Assembly: GCF_007904085.1 (NCBI RefSeq) | Contig: NZ_CP042326.1 | Coordinates: forward strand, 620,001 to 684,000 | Origin: Euhalothece natronophila Z-M001 | Lineage (GTDB): Bacteria; Cyanobacteriota; Cyanobacteriia; Cyanobacteriales; Rubidibacteraceae | Reading direction: 5' to 3' | DNA: 64,000 nt | Shown: in pieces, positions 26,758 to 36,884 of the stretch | How the letters are laid out: each line of letters begins with the position of its first letter | Numbering within the stretch: the stretch's first letter is position 1 | The notes under the pieces: generated by a model | Databases searched by the model: none | Told to the model about the DNA's origin: nothing | What the model saw: the letters and a program-made list of their open reading frames with translations, nothing else | Program-made: the position numbers and the translations under genes

Positions 26758-28164
26758 TTACGAGCGTTTCGCAGAAGCAGAACGAATTGAGGGCTTATTA
26801 GACCCACGTTTGCTACGAGGCTTGGGTTTTGGACTATCACTGGGGGGATCTTGCCAGTTTTCATCTAACCAATTGGGGCGACTTTCATCGTAAATCATTT
26901 GTAAGGCGGCTGCCGCGATTGCGTGAGGATCATACTCATCACTGAGTTCTCGCACTAAGGGTAAGAAGGAAGCCATCCGTTCGCCCCCTAAGCTATTGTG
27001 CAAGTCTTCTCGTAATTTTTCTAAGCGTTGGGCTTCAATTTCGGATCGCTTGGGAATAGAAAGGAAATTCAGCCGTTGACGTAAACGCCCTTCAATTTGA
27101 CGGAGGGTATGACGATCGCGCGGTAAACTTAAGCTAACCGCAATCCCTTCTTTTCCAGCGCGTCCAGTGCGTCCAATGCGATGAATATAAGTTTCGATAT
27201 TATCAGGAAGATCGAAGTTAATCACATGGGAAAGATTTTCCACATCTAAGCCTCGCGCTGCAATATCAGTAGCCACCACTAAGCGCACTTGGTTATTCCG
27301 AAAGCGTTGCACTAAACGTTCCCGTTGAACTTGGCTTAAGTCGCCATGATATTCATCCACACTGTAGCCACTGGCTTGTAACTGCTGATTAATTTCGTTA
27401 GCCGTGCGTTTGGTACGAACAAAAATTAATGCTGATTCGGGGTCTTCTACCGCTAAAATTGGCTTAAGAGCTTGGATTTTATTCCAGCCTCGGGGAACTT
27501 TATACACCCGTTGTTGAATTTGTTTCGGGCTACCTTTGGGCTGTTGGATTTTCAGGCGCACCGGCTCATCCATAAACTGTTTAATCAAGTCTTGGATTTG
27601 TCGGGGCATGGTTGCGGAAAAGCAAGCGGTTTGTCGCTGTTCTGGCGCTTTACGGAGAATTTCTCGCACATCATCAATAAAGCCCATACTGAGCATTTCG
27701 TCGGCTTCGTCTAACACCACATAGCGTAGAGTCTCAAAACGAAGGGCTTTCCGATTGAGAAGGTCAATGATGCGCCCTGGGGTTCCCACGATCACTTGCA
27801 CGCCACGCTTAAGCTGTTGGATTTGTCGATCAATGGACTGACCGCCATAGACGGTTAAAACCTTCAGAGCGCGATCGTGAGAAAAAGTTTTCATCGCGTC
27901 GGCTACCTGCTGCGCTAATTCCCGTGTTGGGGTCAAAATTAACGCCTGTACCGCCGTCTGTTCCACATCAATTTGTTCTAAAATGGGCAGGGAAAAGGCA
28001 GCAGTTTTGCCGGTTCCCGTTTGGGACTGACCTACCACATCCTTGCCTTTCAGGATTTCAGGGATGGCTTGTGTTTGAACATCAGTCGGTTGCTCGAAGC
28101 CCAGTTTCTCTAATTGCTTTGATCTTGCTTCAGAGATACCGAGACTTTGAAAAGAAATTGTCAT
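26758..28164 (-). CDS. DEAD-box RNA helicase (CrhR/DeaD-like)
   Basis: A 468-residue DEAD-box helicase. The Q motif is QPTDVQTQAIP, motif I SQTGTGKTAA, motif Ia PTRELAQQ, motif II DEAD, motif III SAT, motif V ATDIAARGLD and motif VI HRIGRTGRAG. A C-terminal extension ends in a Ser/Arg/Lys-rich tail. Length and extension match the redox- and cold-responsive cyanobacterial helicase CrhR, but orthology needs a tree. ATG 28164 is preferred over an upstream TTG. A 551-base AT-rich region precedes it, which could hold a long cold-responsive leader. Confidence 0.88.
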   Translation of the reverse strand: MTISFQSLGISEARSKQLEKLGFEQPTDVQTQAIPEILKGKDVVGQSQTGTGKTAAFSLPILEQIDVEQTAVQALILTPTRELAQQVADAMKTFSHDRALKVLTVYGGQSIDRQIQQLKRGVQVIVGTPGRIIDLLNRKALRFETLRYVVLDEADEMLSMGFIDDVREILRKAPEQRQTACFSATMPRQIQDLIKQFMDEPVRLKIQQPKGSPKQIQQRVYKVPRGWNKIQALKPILAVEDPESALIFVRTKRTANEINQQLQASGYSVDEYHGDLSQVQRERLVQRFRNNQVRLVVATDIAARGLDVENLSHVINFDLPDNIETYIHRIGRTGRAGKEGIAVSLSLPRDRHTLRQIEGRLRQRLNFLSIPKRSEIEAQRLEKLREDLHNSLGGERMASFLPLVRELSDEYDPHAIAAAALQMIYDESRPNWLDENWQDPPSDSPKPKPRSKRGSNKPSIRSASAKRS

Positions 28165-28715
28165 AGAAATGTAATTCTGCAATATTTTGTTACCTTCTTC
28201 TTAGCTTACCGCTAATCCCCAATTTTTGGTAGTTTTTTTTTTGCGCTTATTGCCATGATTAGCTTTTCATCTGCCTTGAGGAAATTAGATAAGCAAATTA
28301 AAATATTTAGATAATTTAGATTGGTTTTACTTATATACAAAACTTAACACAAAACGAATTTTCAGGATTAGAGCCTCTAAAACTTGCAATCTTCTATATT
28401 TTTTTGCTATTGTCAAGGGAAATGATGGGTTTTTGTTTTTAAACATCAAAATATATCTCTCTAATCGCGATTATGTCGTTAAATAGTATTCATATTCCCC
28501 AATTCTTGAGCTTTTGCTAATACATTAAGTTATATAACGAGATGGAATTTAATCAGGGAATAAATTGACAATATAAAAATAATGTGGTAAGCGAAAAACA
28601 GCAAATTAATATTTAAACTTGCTACCCTGTGAAAATAAAAGATAAACAACCCGCCCTAGATTTGGTCATTGGGAGATTGTCTGTCGAAGGGATGGGGTTT
28701 TAGACCCATGTTTTA
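28165..28715. other. 551-base AT-rich divergent intergenic region
   Basis: It lies between the divergent helicase and N-acyltransferase-like genes. I see A/T tracts but no gene, repeat or strong hairpin. It must contain both promoters. A long 5' leader would fit the known cold regulation of crhR genes, but nothing in the sequence proves it. Confidence 0.4.
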
Positions 28716-29921
28716 ATGATGACGAATCATCCAAGTTCTTCTTCTCAATATACAGTGCGCTGGCAAGAACAAATCAACAATATTCCTAAGGAAAAATGGG
28801 ATGCTCTTGCTTTACCACTTTCGACTCCCTTCTTAGAATGGGAATGGTTACATAATCTAGAAAAGTCTGGAAGTGTTACGCCTCGTCGCGGTTGGCAACC
28901 TTGTCATTTAACCATTTGGAAAAATCGTAACCTCGTTGCTGCCGCCCCTCTTTACTTAAAGGGTCATAGTTATGGCGAATTTGTCTTTGATCACCAATGG
29001 GCAAATTTAGCCTATCAGTTAGGGATAAACTACTATCCCAAGTTATTAGGAATGACTCCTTTTACTCCTGCTGTGGGGTATCGGTTTTTAGTTGCTTCGG
29101 ATGAGGATGAAACGCTTTTAACGGAAATTATGGTAAAAGCCATTGAAGAATTTTGTTACGAGCAAAAAATTACTGGTTGTCATTTCTTATTTGTTGATCC
29201 TGACTGGAAACCAATGTTAGAACAATTTGGTTTTCGGGGGTGGCAGCACCATAGTTATATTTGGGAAAATTCTGGTTTAAATAGTTTTGATGATTATTTA
29301 CAACTATTTAATGCGAACCAACGGCGAAATATTAAACGGGAGCGAAAGAAAGTAGAAAAAGCAGGACTGGAGATGAAAGTTCACGCTGGCGATGATATTC
29401 CCCATTGGATGTTTCCATTAATTTATCAATTTTATAGTCGCACTTGTGATCAATTTTTTGGCATGAGTAAGTATCTCACTCGTCAATTTTTTGAGCAACT
29501 TTACCCTAATTATGTTCAACGAGTTGTGGTATTTGCTGCTTATACTGAAGATTATCATCGCCCAGTGGGATTATCATTTTGCTTGCGAAAAGGAGAAAAT
29601 CTTTATGGTCGTTATTGGGGATGTTTAGAAGAATTTGATTGCTTACATTTTGAAGCCTGTTATTACAAACCCATTGAATGGTCAATTGAACAGGGAATAA
29701 AAATGTTTGACCCTGGTGCAGGAGGTCGTCATAAACGCAGACGAGGCTTTCCAGCTAAAGTTAATCATAGTTTGCATTATTTTTATCATCAACGGATGAG
29801 TCAAATATTAAATGCTTATATTGATGAAATTAACGAGATGGAACAAGCAGAATTAGAAGCCATTAATCAAGATTTACCTTTTGCTAAGAAAGAAATTAAT
29901 CTTGATCCCAATCTGGTTTGA
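28716..29921 (+). CDS. COG3146-type (DUF482) putative N-acyltransferase
   Basis: A 401-residue soluble protein of the GNAT-like/FemAB-like family often labelled peptidogalycan biosynthesis protein. Characteristic segments are FLEWEWLHNLEKSGSV near residue 39, CHLTIWKN, NANQRRNIKRERKKVE near 208, SFCLRKGENLYGRYWGC near 288, FEACYYKPIEWSI and FDPGAGGRHKRRRGF near 330. Substrate is unknown; related folds transfer aminoacyl or acyl groups. It is monocistronic on the plus strand. Confidence 0.8.
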   Translation: MMTNHPSSSSQYTVRWQEQINNIPKEKWDALALPLSTPFLEWEWLHNLEKSGSVTPRRGWQPCHLTIWKNRNLVAAAPLYLKGHSYGEFVFDHQWANLAYQLGINYYPKLLGMTPFTPAVGYRFLVASDEDETLLTEIMVKAIEEFCYEQKITGCHFLFVDPDWKPMLEQFGFRGWQHHSYIWENSGLNSFDDYLQLFNANQRRNIKRERKKVEKAGLEMKVHAGDDIPHWMFPLIYQFYSRTCDQFFGMSKYLTRQFFEQLYPNYVQRVVVFAAYTEDYHRPVGLSFCLRKGENLYGRYWGCLEEFDCLHFEACYYKPIEWSIEQGIKMFDPGAGGRHKRRRGFPAKVNHSLHYFYHQRMSQILNAYIDEINEMEQAELEAINQDLPFAKKEINLDPNLV

Positions 29922-29923
29922 AC

Positions 29924-31402
29924 TTAATTGGGTTCATAAGGAACAAAGTCATAACCCGTACCGGAACGAGAGGGGCTTGCTGGTTGTACTTCCACCATCA
30001 CTAAATCTCCGTCTCTATCTCCTGATGGTAGAAACTCAATCGGTTGCATTACCCCCTCTGCGGAAAAATCACTATCCGATAAAGCATTTTTAAGTCCTTC
30101 ACGAGTGGGGCTTTGTTCTAAAGCCTGCGCGATCGCGCTCATGGCATCATAAGTCATAACTGTTGCCCAATTGACATCAGCGCCCCAAAGTTCCCGAGAA
30201 GTTTGTACAAAATCCTCACTTCCTGGTTGCTCAATATGCCAAGGAATGGGAATCACCATCCCCACGGCATTTTCTCCCCCTACTTCTAGAGTTCTAACCC
30301 CATAAAGATTGCCAATATCCCCAATGAGAGGCAATTCTCGATTATTAACATTAACAATTTCTAATGCTCGGCTCACCGTTTCAGGGGCGGGAATAAAGAC
30401 GATTGTTTCTGCATCCCGTTCCTTTACTCTTTCTAGTTCTCTCCGAGGACGAAAGCCACCAGCACTCAAATCAATTTCTGCAACCACACTTCCCCCCCGA
30501 GTGGCAAGGGCACTTTTGAATTCTCGATTTAAGGATAAACTATAACCACTGTCAGAATCGTAAAAAATAGCAACATTAGATACTTCTAAATCATTAAGAG
30601 CATATTCAGCCATTGCCGCTCCCACAAAGAAATTACTGGGAATGGTACGAAACACATAATCACTTGCACCAGAAATTTCCGTGCTGGTACTAACGGGGTT
30701 AACTAACACCAGTTCATTTTCATCATACACAGGAATTGTGCCTAAAGTGGTGCCACTACTCCAATGTCCAGTTACTGCTAAAACTTCCTCCCGTTGGGCT
30801 AATTCTTCTACTACCTCTTTTGCCACTTCTGAGTCGTCATCATCATTAACAAGCATTAGCTTAATGGGTGTGCCATTAATGCCACCAGCTTCATTAATTT
30901 CATTCTGGGCTTGGGCATAGCCGCGTAACATTTCCAGAGAAAAGAAGACAGTATCATCAATAATGGGAACAGTGACTGCAATGGTATAGGCTTCTTCATT
31001 GCCAATTCGTGCATTATTAAGATAAATGAGAGATTCTGGATCATTACGGTTTTCTTGTAAGGCTTGTTCAAAGTTCGCAATGGCTTGGTCATAATTGCTA
31101 TTAGCCATCGCCTCAGTTCCTTGTTGCTTGTAATTTAAAGCCGTGGAACTATCTAAGCCAAAGTCAACTAAAACCCTTTCCCCACTGCTAAAACGTTGAC
31201 TCAGGGGAGAATCCTCAGTAGTGGGCTGATCTACTTCCTCCTCAGTTGCTTCTTCTTGGGGAGGCGTTGTGGTTTCTTCTGTTGTAGTTTCTTCTGTAAC
31301 TGTTTCATCATCGCCATTGCTGAAAAATTGAAAAGCAATTCCCCCCAAAACGAGAATAACCAAAATATAAACAATGGGTGGTGGCCCTTTTTTAGTAGCC
31401 AT
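29924..31402 (-). CDS. Membrane-anchored TPR/periplasmic-binding (Leu/Ile/Val-type) protein, paralog A
   Basis: A 492-residue protein. After MATKKGPPPIVY comes one membrane span (about residues 10-27), then an acidic Thr/Glu-rich linker. A TPR-like pair of helices (NYDQAIANFEQALQENRNDPESLIYLNNARIG) near residue 110 leads into a type I periplasmic-binding domain (FFSLEMLRGYAQAQNEINEAGG, VLAVTGHWSSGTT, NPVSTSTEISG). No permease or ATPase genes are adjacent, so it may be a tethered sensor and not a transport component. It is closely related to the next gene upstream. Confidence 0.75.
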   Translation of the reverse strand: MATKKGPPPIVYILVILVLGGIAFQFFSNGDDETVTEETTTEETTTPPQEEATEEEVDQPTTEDSPLSQRFSSGERVLVDFGLDSSTALNYKQQGTEAMANSNYDQAIANFEQALQENRNDPESLIYLNNARIGNEEAYTIAVTVPIIDDTVFFSLEMLRGYAQAQNEINEAGGINGTPIKLMLVNDDDDSEVAKEVVEELAQREEVLAVTGHWSSGTTLGTIPVYDENELVLVNPVSTSTEISGASDYVFRTIPSNFFVGAAMAEYALNDLEVSNVAIFYDSDSGYSLSLNREFKSALATRGGSVVAEIDLSAGGFRPRRELERVKERDAETIVFIPAPETVSRALEIVNVNNRELPLIGDIGNLYGVRTLEVGGENAVGMVIPIPWHIEQPGSEDFVQTSRELWGADVNWATVMTYDAMSAIAQALEQSPTREGLKNALSDSDFSAEGVMQPIEFLPSGDRDGDLVMVEVQPASPSRSGTGYDFVPYEPN

Positions 31403-31449
31403 AAATTTTGTTACTCCTTATTTTTGGTTCTTTAACTATCCGTTCTCAG

Positions 31450-31726
31450 AAGTCTCCCGACAGAATCTTTGATTTGTCGGTGAGATGAATGAGAACAGTC
31501 GTGCTATAATCGAAAAATCTTCGGATGGGGAACTTTTTTCGGCGAAAACCAAGCCAAGATATAAAAGAATTTTTGATTCTCTTCCATCCAATTATCTATA
31601 AAGCTCGGGAGCCGGGCTGTTCGCCTATCGCCTTGGTGTAAGACTTCTCTTTTCCTACGATTAGAAAAGCAACCGATTGGGTAGGAAGCTCCCGTTAGAA
31701 TCTTCGATTTAACGGGAGTAGCTCAC
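31450..31726 (+). mobile_element. Putative IS200/IS605-type derivative with two matching hairpins
   Basis: Two hairpins share almost the same loop: CCGACA-gaatctttgatt-TGTCGG (31457-31480) and CTCCCGTTA-gaatcttcgatt-TAACGGGAG (31689-31718). The second is followed by TAGCTCAC, the form of TnpB-type right ends. Between them are further short stems and a TATAAT at 31505. The right end overlaps the stop codon of the paralog B gene. No tnpA or tnpB is present. This accounts for the 320-base gap between the two paralogs. Confidence 0.5.
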
Positions 31727-33195
31727 TCTAAAGGCACAAAATCATAGCCAGTTCCCGAACGAGAGGGATCTGCTGGTTGTACTTCGACTAAGGTTAATTG
31801 TCCGTCACGATCGCCGGAAGGAAGAAAACGCACAGGTTGTACAACCCCTTCTGCGGAAAAGTTATCACTGGCTAAAGCATTTCTAATTCCTTCACGAGTG
31901 GGATCTTGTTCTAAAGCCTCAGCGATCGCGTTCAGGGAGTCATACGCCATTACTGTTGCCCAGTTCACATCTCCTCCCCAAAGTTCGCGAGAGGTTTGCA
32001 CAAAATCTTCATCTTGCGGTTCTAAAATATGCCAAGGGACAGGGATAACCATTCCCACTGCATCTTCACGACCAACATCTAAAGTTCTAATGCCATAGAG
32101 ATTGCCAATATCACCAATGAGGGGAAGATCTTGTTCATTAACATTGACAATTTCTAAGGAACGATCCACGGTAGCTGGGGAAGGAATGAGAACAATCACT
32201 TCCGCATCTTGCTCTCTCACATTTTGTAGTCGATCTCTAGCGCGAAATCCAGACTCACTCAGATCATATTCTCCAACCACGCTACCGCCACGAGTAGAAA
32301 GCGAACTAGATAACTCTCTACGCAGGGATAAACTGTAGCCACTATCAGAATCGTAAAAGATGGCAACATTCTGCGCGTCAAGATCATCTAAGGCATATTC
32401 AGCCATGGTTGCACCAACAACAAAGTTACTCGGGATTGTCCGAAAAACATAATCACTAATGCCAGAAATTTCGGTACTGGTACTGACAGGATTAAGTAAT
32501 ACAAGTTCATTCTGATCATAAATTGGGGCAGCGGCAAGGGTAGTGCTACTACTCCAATGTCCGGTTACAGCTAAAATATTATCTCGATCCCCTAATTCTT
32601 GAGCAATTTCTGTGGCTTCTCGCGCCCTATCCGAATCATTTACTAAGGTTAGCCTAATGGGAGTGCCATTAACTCCCCCAGCTTCATTAATTTCATTTTG
32701 GGCTTGGGCATAGCCTCGTAACATTTCTAAAGAGAAGAAAACGGTATCAGCATCAATGGGAACAGGAACAGCAATATCATAAGCCTCATCATTGCCAATG
32801 CGAGCATTATTCAGATAAATTAGGGCTTCTGGATCATTGCGATTTTCGGCTAAGGCTGCCTCTAAATGATCGACTGCTTCTGAATAATTTTGAGACGCGA
32901 TCGCTGCTACCCCTTGCTCTTTAAGTTCAACAAACTCCTGAGAAGCAGAACTAGAGCTAATGAGGACTTTATCACCAATGCTAAACCGATGACTTAGATC
33001 AGAAAGTTCAGCAGAATCAGGTTCTCCATTTCCCCCATTGTCAATTGCCCCATCTTCAATTGCACCATTGCCATTTTCAACAATATCATTCTCTTCTCCA
33101 CTGGCTAACATCTGATAAACTTGATAGCCACCAAAACCGAGAACTAAAACACCTACAATATAAACAATGGGCGGTGGTCCTTTTCTCTTAGACAT
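31723..33195 (-). CDS. Membrane-anchored TPR/periplasmic-binding protein, paralog B
   Basis: A 490-residue paralog of the preceding protein with the same order: KGPPPIVYIVG anchor, acidic Asn/Gly-rich linker, TPR-like segment (QNYSEAVDHLEAALAENRNDPEAL) and type I periplasmic-binding domain ending SGTGYDFVPLE. ATG 33195 aligns with the start of its paralog and has an AGG eight bases upstream; a longer N-terminal extension is not supported. The linker is the least conserved part. A hairpin with IS605-type right-end features abuts the stop codon. Confidence 0.75.
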   Translation of the reverse strand: MSKRKGPPPIVYIVGVLVLGFGGYQVYQMLASGEENDIVENGNGAIEDGAIDNGGNGEPDSAELSDLSHRFSIGDKVLISSSSASQEFVELKEQGVAAIASQNYSEAVDHLEAALAENRNDPEALIYLNNARIGNDEAYDIAVPVPIDADTVFFSLEMLRGYAQAQNEINEAGGVNGTPIRLTLVNDSDRAREATEIAQELGDRDNILAVTGHWSSSTTLAAAPIYDQNELVLLNPVSTSTEISGISDYVFRTIPSNFVVGATMAEYALDDLDAQNVAIFYDSDSGYSLSLRRELSSSLSTRGGSVVGEYDLSESGFRARDRLQNVREQDAEVIVLIPSPATVDRSLEIVNVNEQDLPLIGDIGNLYGIRTLDVGREDAVGMVIPVPWHILEPQDEDFVQTSRELWGGDVNWATVMAYDSLNAIAEALEQDPTREGIRNALASDNFSAEGVVQPVRFLPSGDRDGQLTLVEVQPADPSRSGTGYDFVPLE

Positions 33196-33317
33196 AGTTT
33201 TAACCTCGCAATCCTTTTTTGTTATTTTGCCATTAATTAATGAATATGGCGAATTAAGATACACTGCAAGGTAAGTATTTGTGATTGATGAGATTACTTA
33301 AAGGCAATAGTAGGGTC

Positions 33318-34004
33318 ATGGGTATGAAAAAGTTTATTTATTATCTTTTTGGTGAAAGAGCTGGCCGATTAATTGTTGTTTCTTGGAATTGGTTATGGGG
33401 AGTTTCTGAGCCGTCAGAACAAGAACAGGCAGTTAGTGAGGCTCAAAAATCACTACAAGAGATGCAAGCCTCTGTGGAAAAACTCACTCAAGCGGTAGCG
33501 GTACAAGTTCAAAATTATCAAGAAGCTGAGGCCCACTATAGTAAAAAAGTTAAAGAATATCAAGATTTAGAAACCAAAGCCAAAGCCTTAAAAGCAAGCG
33601 GTAATAAAGAATCAGCTCGCTTAACGATGATCCAAGCAGTACAATTAGAGAAAGTTTTACCGCAGTTAAAAGAAAACGTGGAAAATGCAGAGAAATATGT
33701 TACCGCTGCCAAACAACAGTTAATGCGCCAAAAAGAAAAGCTAGAAACTTATAAGAGTGAATTGGCAAATATGCAAGCGGTTCAAGAAGTCAATGCGGCG
33801 TTAGAACAAATGGCAGCGGTGAATAATAGCTACAATATTGATGCGGCTAAGTCTCAATTTGAAGCGGCGAAAGAAACAGTCGAGAATCACCAAATCGAAG
33901 CTCAAGCCAAATTTGAATTATCTCAAAATGCTGGCGAGAATTTTGATCAAAAAATGGAAGATATGAGTCTAGAAGAGGAAGTGTCTCGCCGTTTGGGAGA
34001 CTAA
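33318..34004 (+). CDS. PspA/IM30-like coiled-coil protein
   Basis: A protein of about 228 residues, almost wholly alpha-helical with long Glu/Lys/Gln-rich coiled coils (for example NYQEAEAHYSKKVKEYQDLE near residue 70) and an N-terminal segment ERAGRLIVVSWNWLWG that could be an amphipathic membrane-binding helix. The pattern fits the PspA/IM30 (Vipp1) family of membrane-remodelling proteins, though it diverges from classical Vipp1. Two in-frame ATGs (33288 and 33324) are alternative starts. It ends one base before the convergent lepA stop. Confidence 0.6.
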   Translation: MGMKKFIYYLFGERAGRLIVVSWNWLWGVSEPSEQEQAVSEAQKSLQEMQASVEKLTQAVAVQVQNYQEAEAHYSKKVKEYQDLETKAKALKASGNKESARLTMIQAVQLEKVLPQLKENVENAEKYVTAAKQQLMRQKEKLETYKSELANMQAVQEVNAALEQMAAVNNSYNIDAAKSQFEAAKETVENHQIEAQAKFELSQNAGENFDQKMEDMSLEEEVSRRLGD

Positions 34005-34005
34005 A

Positions 34006-35814
34006 CTATTGTTCCAGCTTTAAGACTGCCATGAAGGCTTCTTGGGGAACATCAACTGTACCAATGGCTTTCATGCGCTTTTTCCCTTTGGCTTGTTTTT
34101 GTAAGAGCTTTTTCTTCCGAGAAATATCGCCGCCGTAGCATTTGGCTAACACATCTTTCCGTAACGGAGGAATATGGGCGCTGGCAATAATGCGTGTACC
34201 AATTCCCGCTTGCACAGGAATTTTAAACTGTTGGCGCGGAATTAATTCTTTGAGTTTCTCCACTAAGGATTTTCCCACATGATAAGCCTTGTCTCGGTGA
34301 ACAATCATGGCTAGAGAATCTACAGGCTCGTTATTTACCATAATATTAAGTTTTACTAACTCGTTGGGACGATAGCCCAGAAAGTGATATTCCATACTGG
34401 CATAACCGCGCGATCGCGATTTCATTTGATCAAAAAAGTCAGTAACTACCTCGGCTAAGGGCAATTCATAAATTAAGGTAGTGCGAGTGGGAGTAAAATA
34501 TTTCATATCTTTAAATTCTCCCCGTCGCCCTTGACATAATTCCATTAGGGGCCCCACATAGTCTTCTGGGGTAATCACTTCTAAATGAATATAGGGTTCT
34601 TCCACCACTTCTCGTTCTTGCGGTGACGGTAACTGGCTGGGGTTATCTACCTCAATAATTTCCCCATCATTGAGCATTACTCGATAAATTACCGAAGGAG
34701 CTGTTACCACTAAGTCTAAATCATACTCTCGTTCTAAGCGTTCTTGGACAATTTCCATGTGTAGTAAGCCTAAAAAGCCACAGCGAAACCCAAACCCCAT
34801 TGCGCTTGAGGTTTCTGGTTCATAAGAGAGGGCCGAATCATTGAGCTTCAGTTTATCTAAAGCATCCCGTAAATCGGCATAATCATCAGTTTCTGTGGGA
34901 AATAAGCCACAAAAGACCATGGGTTTAGCCTCTTTATAACCCGGTAAGGGGGAGGTAGCTGGTTGACTGGCGAGGGTAATAGTATCGCCAACTCGGGCAT
35001 CTTCTACCGCTTTAATGGAAGCAGCAATATAGCCCACTTCTCCAGCATGGAGTTCTTCAACAGGGACTTTTGTCGGGGAGAGAATGCCAATTTCATCAAT
35101 TTCGTATTCCTTTTTAGAAGCCATGAGGCGGATGCGATCGCCGACTTTGACTTTGCCATCCACTACTCGAAAATAGACAATTACCCCCCGATAAGGATCA
35201 TAATAGCTATCAAAAATTAATGCTCGTAGAGGGTCTTCTGTGGTATCACTAGGAGGGGGGATGAGATGAACAATGGCTTCTAAAATTTCATTAATTCCTT
35301 TCCCCATCTTTGCAGAAGCCATAATCGCATTACTGCAATCTAACCCAATCGCTTCTTCAATTTCTTCTAATACCCGTTCTGGTTCTGCCCCAGGTAAGTC
35401 AATTTTATTTAAAACTGGGATAATTTCTAAATCTTGTTCAAGGGCAAGATAAATATTGGCGAGGGTTTGCGCTTCTACCCCTTGTGACGCATCGACGACT
35501 AATAATGCTCCTTCACAGGCGACTAACGACCGAGACACTTCATAGGAAAAATCCACGTGGCCGGGGGTATCAATGAGGTTTAAGACATACTCTTCTCCAT
35601 CTTTGGCGGTGTAACTCATCCGCGCGGCTTGCAGTTTAATGGTAATCCCCCGTTCCCGTTCCAAGTCCATGTTATCGAGGAACTGCTCTTTCATTTCCCG
35701 TTCTTTGACGGTTTCAGTCCAACGCAACAGTTGATCCGCTAAAGTGGATTTACCGTGATCGATATGAGCGATGATCGAGAAATTACGAAAACGAGAAACA
35801 GGAACGTTAGTCAT
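34006..35814 (-). CDS. lepA: Elongation factor 4
   Basis: A 602-residue translational GTPase with G1 [11 protein letters not shown]2 RGITIK, G3 DTPGHVDF and G4 NKIDLPGA, followed by EF-G-like domains and the LepA-specific C-terminus ([19 protein letters not shown]). EF4 acts on ribosomes and is linked to stalled or back-translocating complexes and to stress tolerance. Length matches the family. It diverges from the sulfurtransferase gene over 208 bases. Confidence 0.95.
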   Translation of the reverse strand: MTNVPVSRFRNFSIIAHIDHGKSTLADQLLRWTETVKEREMKEQFLDNMDLERERGITIKLQAARMSYTAKDGEEYVLNLIDTPGHVDFSYEVSRSLVACEGALLVVDASQGVEAQTLANIYLALEQDLEIIPVLNKIDLPGAEPERVLEEIEEAIGLDCSNAIMASAKMGKGINEILEAIVHLIPPPSDTTEDPLRALIFDSYYDPYRGVIVYFRVVDGKVKVGDRIRLMASKKEYEIDEIGILSPTKVPVEELHAGEVGYIAASIKAVEDARVGDTITLASQPATSPLPGYKEAKPMVFCGLFPTETDDYADLRDALDKLKLNDSALSYEPETSSAMGFGFRCGFLGLLHMEIVQERLEREYDLDLVVTAPSVIYRVMLNDGEIIEVDNPSQLPSPQEREVVEEPYIHLEVITPEDYVGPLMELCQGRRGEFKDMKYFTPTRTTLIYELPLAEVVTDFFDQMKSRSRGYASMEYHFLGYRPNELVKLNIMVNNEPVDSLAMIVHRDKAYHVGKSLVEKLKELIPRQQFKIPVQAGIGTRIIASAHIPPLRKDVLAKCYGGDISRKKKLLQKQAKGKKRMKAIGTVDVPQEAFMAVLKLEQ

Positions 35815-36022
35815 AGAAGTTTTTTGTTGCTAAATGCGCGATCGCGACTGACAATGGCTACGATCTTAAACCTAATCATTATTTTAACGATTCTTTAGTA
35901 AGCGTGTACATTTCAGACTTGAATCATCCTCAGGTCGTCTGAAAAAGTAACTTCTTTGCCCTGTTTTCATAGCATAGGCTCTACAATGAAAAACGGTTAT
36001 TAGCATTGAATAAAACTACTTT

Positions 36023-36847
36023 ATGGATTCTGTTGTTGCAATTGATTGGCTGGTTAATTATCTCGATGATCCCAATGTGGTCATCATTGACTGTCGCTTT
36101 CAATTATCGGATCCCAGTTGGGGAAGAAAGCAATATGAAGCTAGTCATATTCCCAACGCTTATTACCTTGATCTCAATCAAGATTTATCCTCACCAGTTC
36201 AAAAACACGGCGGACGACATCCCCTCCCTGATCCTGAAACCTTAGCCTCAAAATTAGCGAACATGGGCATTCATTTTTCTCATACCCAAGTGATTGCCTA
36301 TGATGATTCCCGTTGCGCCTTTGCTGCCCGACTATGGTGGTTGTTACGGTATCTAGGGCATGATCAGGTGGCTGTGTTAAATGGGGGATGGAACGCCTGG
36401 CAAAATGCAGGTTATCCCACAACAAGCGAAATTCCACCAGCAAAGACAGGTGATTTTATTCCTCAAGTGCGACAAAATTGGGTTGTCAATCGAGAAGGAG
36501 TGAAAGCGCGTCAAAAAGACCCAAATGCGGTAATTATTGACTCTCGCGATGCGGATCGCTATCGGGGGGAACGGGAACCCATTGACCCAGTAGCAGGTCA
36601 TATTGAGTGGGCAGTAAATTTTCCCTGGAAAACGGTTACTGATGAACAAGGGAATATTTATTCACCGAGTGAACAACGCCAACGCTGGCTAAAAGGGGAG
36701 GTAACGATTGATGAAAATCAAGAAAAAATTGTCTATTGCGGATCAGGGGTCACTGCTTGTGTCAATTTGTTGTCTTTACATCTAGCGCAACTGGATCAGG
36801 GCAAGCTATATGCCGGAAGCTGGAGTGACTGGTGTTCTTATCTTTAA
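36023..36847 (+). CDS. sseA: Thiosulfate / 3-mercaptopyruvate sulfurtransferase
   Basis: A 274-residue tandem rhodanese. The first domain (VVIIDCRFQL near residue 19) lacks an active-site loop. The second ends with YCGSGVTACVNL near residue 240, whose first Cys is the catalytic persulfide carrier; the CGSGVTA loop is typical of mercaptopyruvate-type enzymes. It moves sulfur to cyanide, thiols or thioredoxin in the cytoplasm. A TACAAT -10-like hexamer lies about 40 bases upstream of the start. Confidence 0.85.
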   Translation: MDSVVAIDWLVNYLDDPNVVIIDCRFQLSDPSWGRKQYEASHIPNAYYLDLNQDLSSPVQKHGGRHPLPDPETLASKLANMGIHFSHTQVIAYDDSRCAFAARLWWLLRYLGHDQVAVLNGGWNAWQNAGYPTTSEIPPAKTGDFIPQVRQNWVVNREGVKARQKDPNAVIIDSRDADRYRGEREPIDPVAGHIEWAVNFPWKTVTDEQGNIYSPSEQRQRWLKGEVTIDENQEKIVYCGSGVTACVNLLSLHLAQLDQGKLYAGSWSDWCSYL

Positions 36848-36884
36848 CTCTTTCTTTACGTTACCCTAAAGTAGGGTATTTCTA

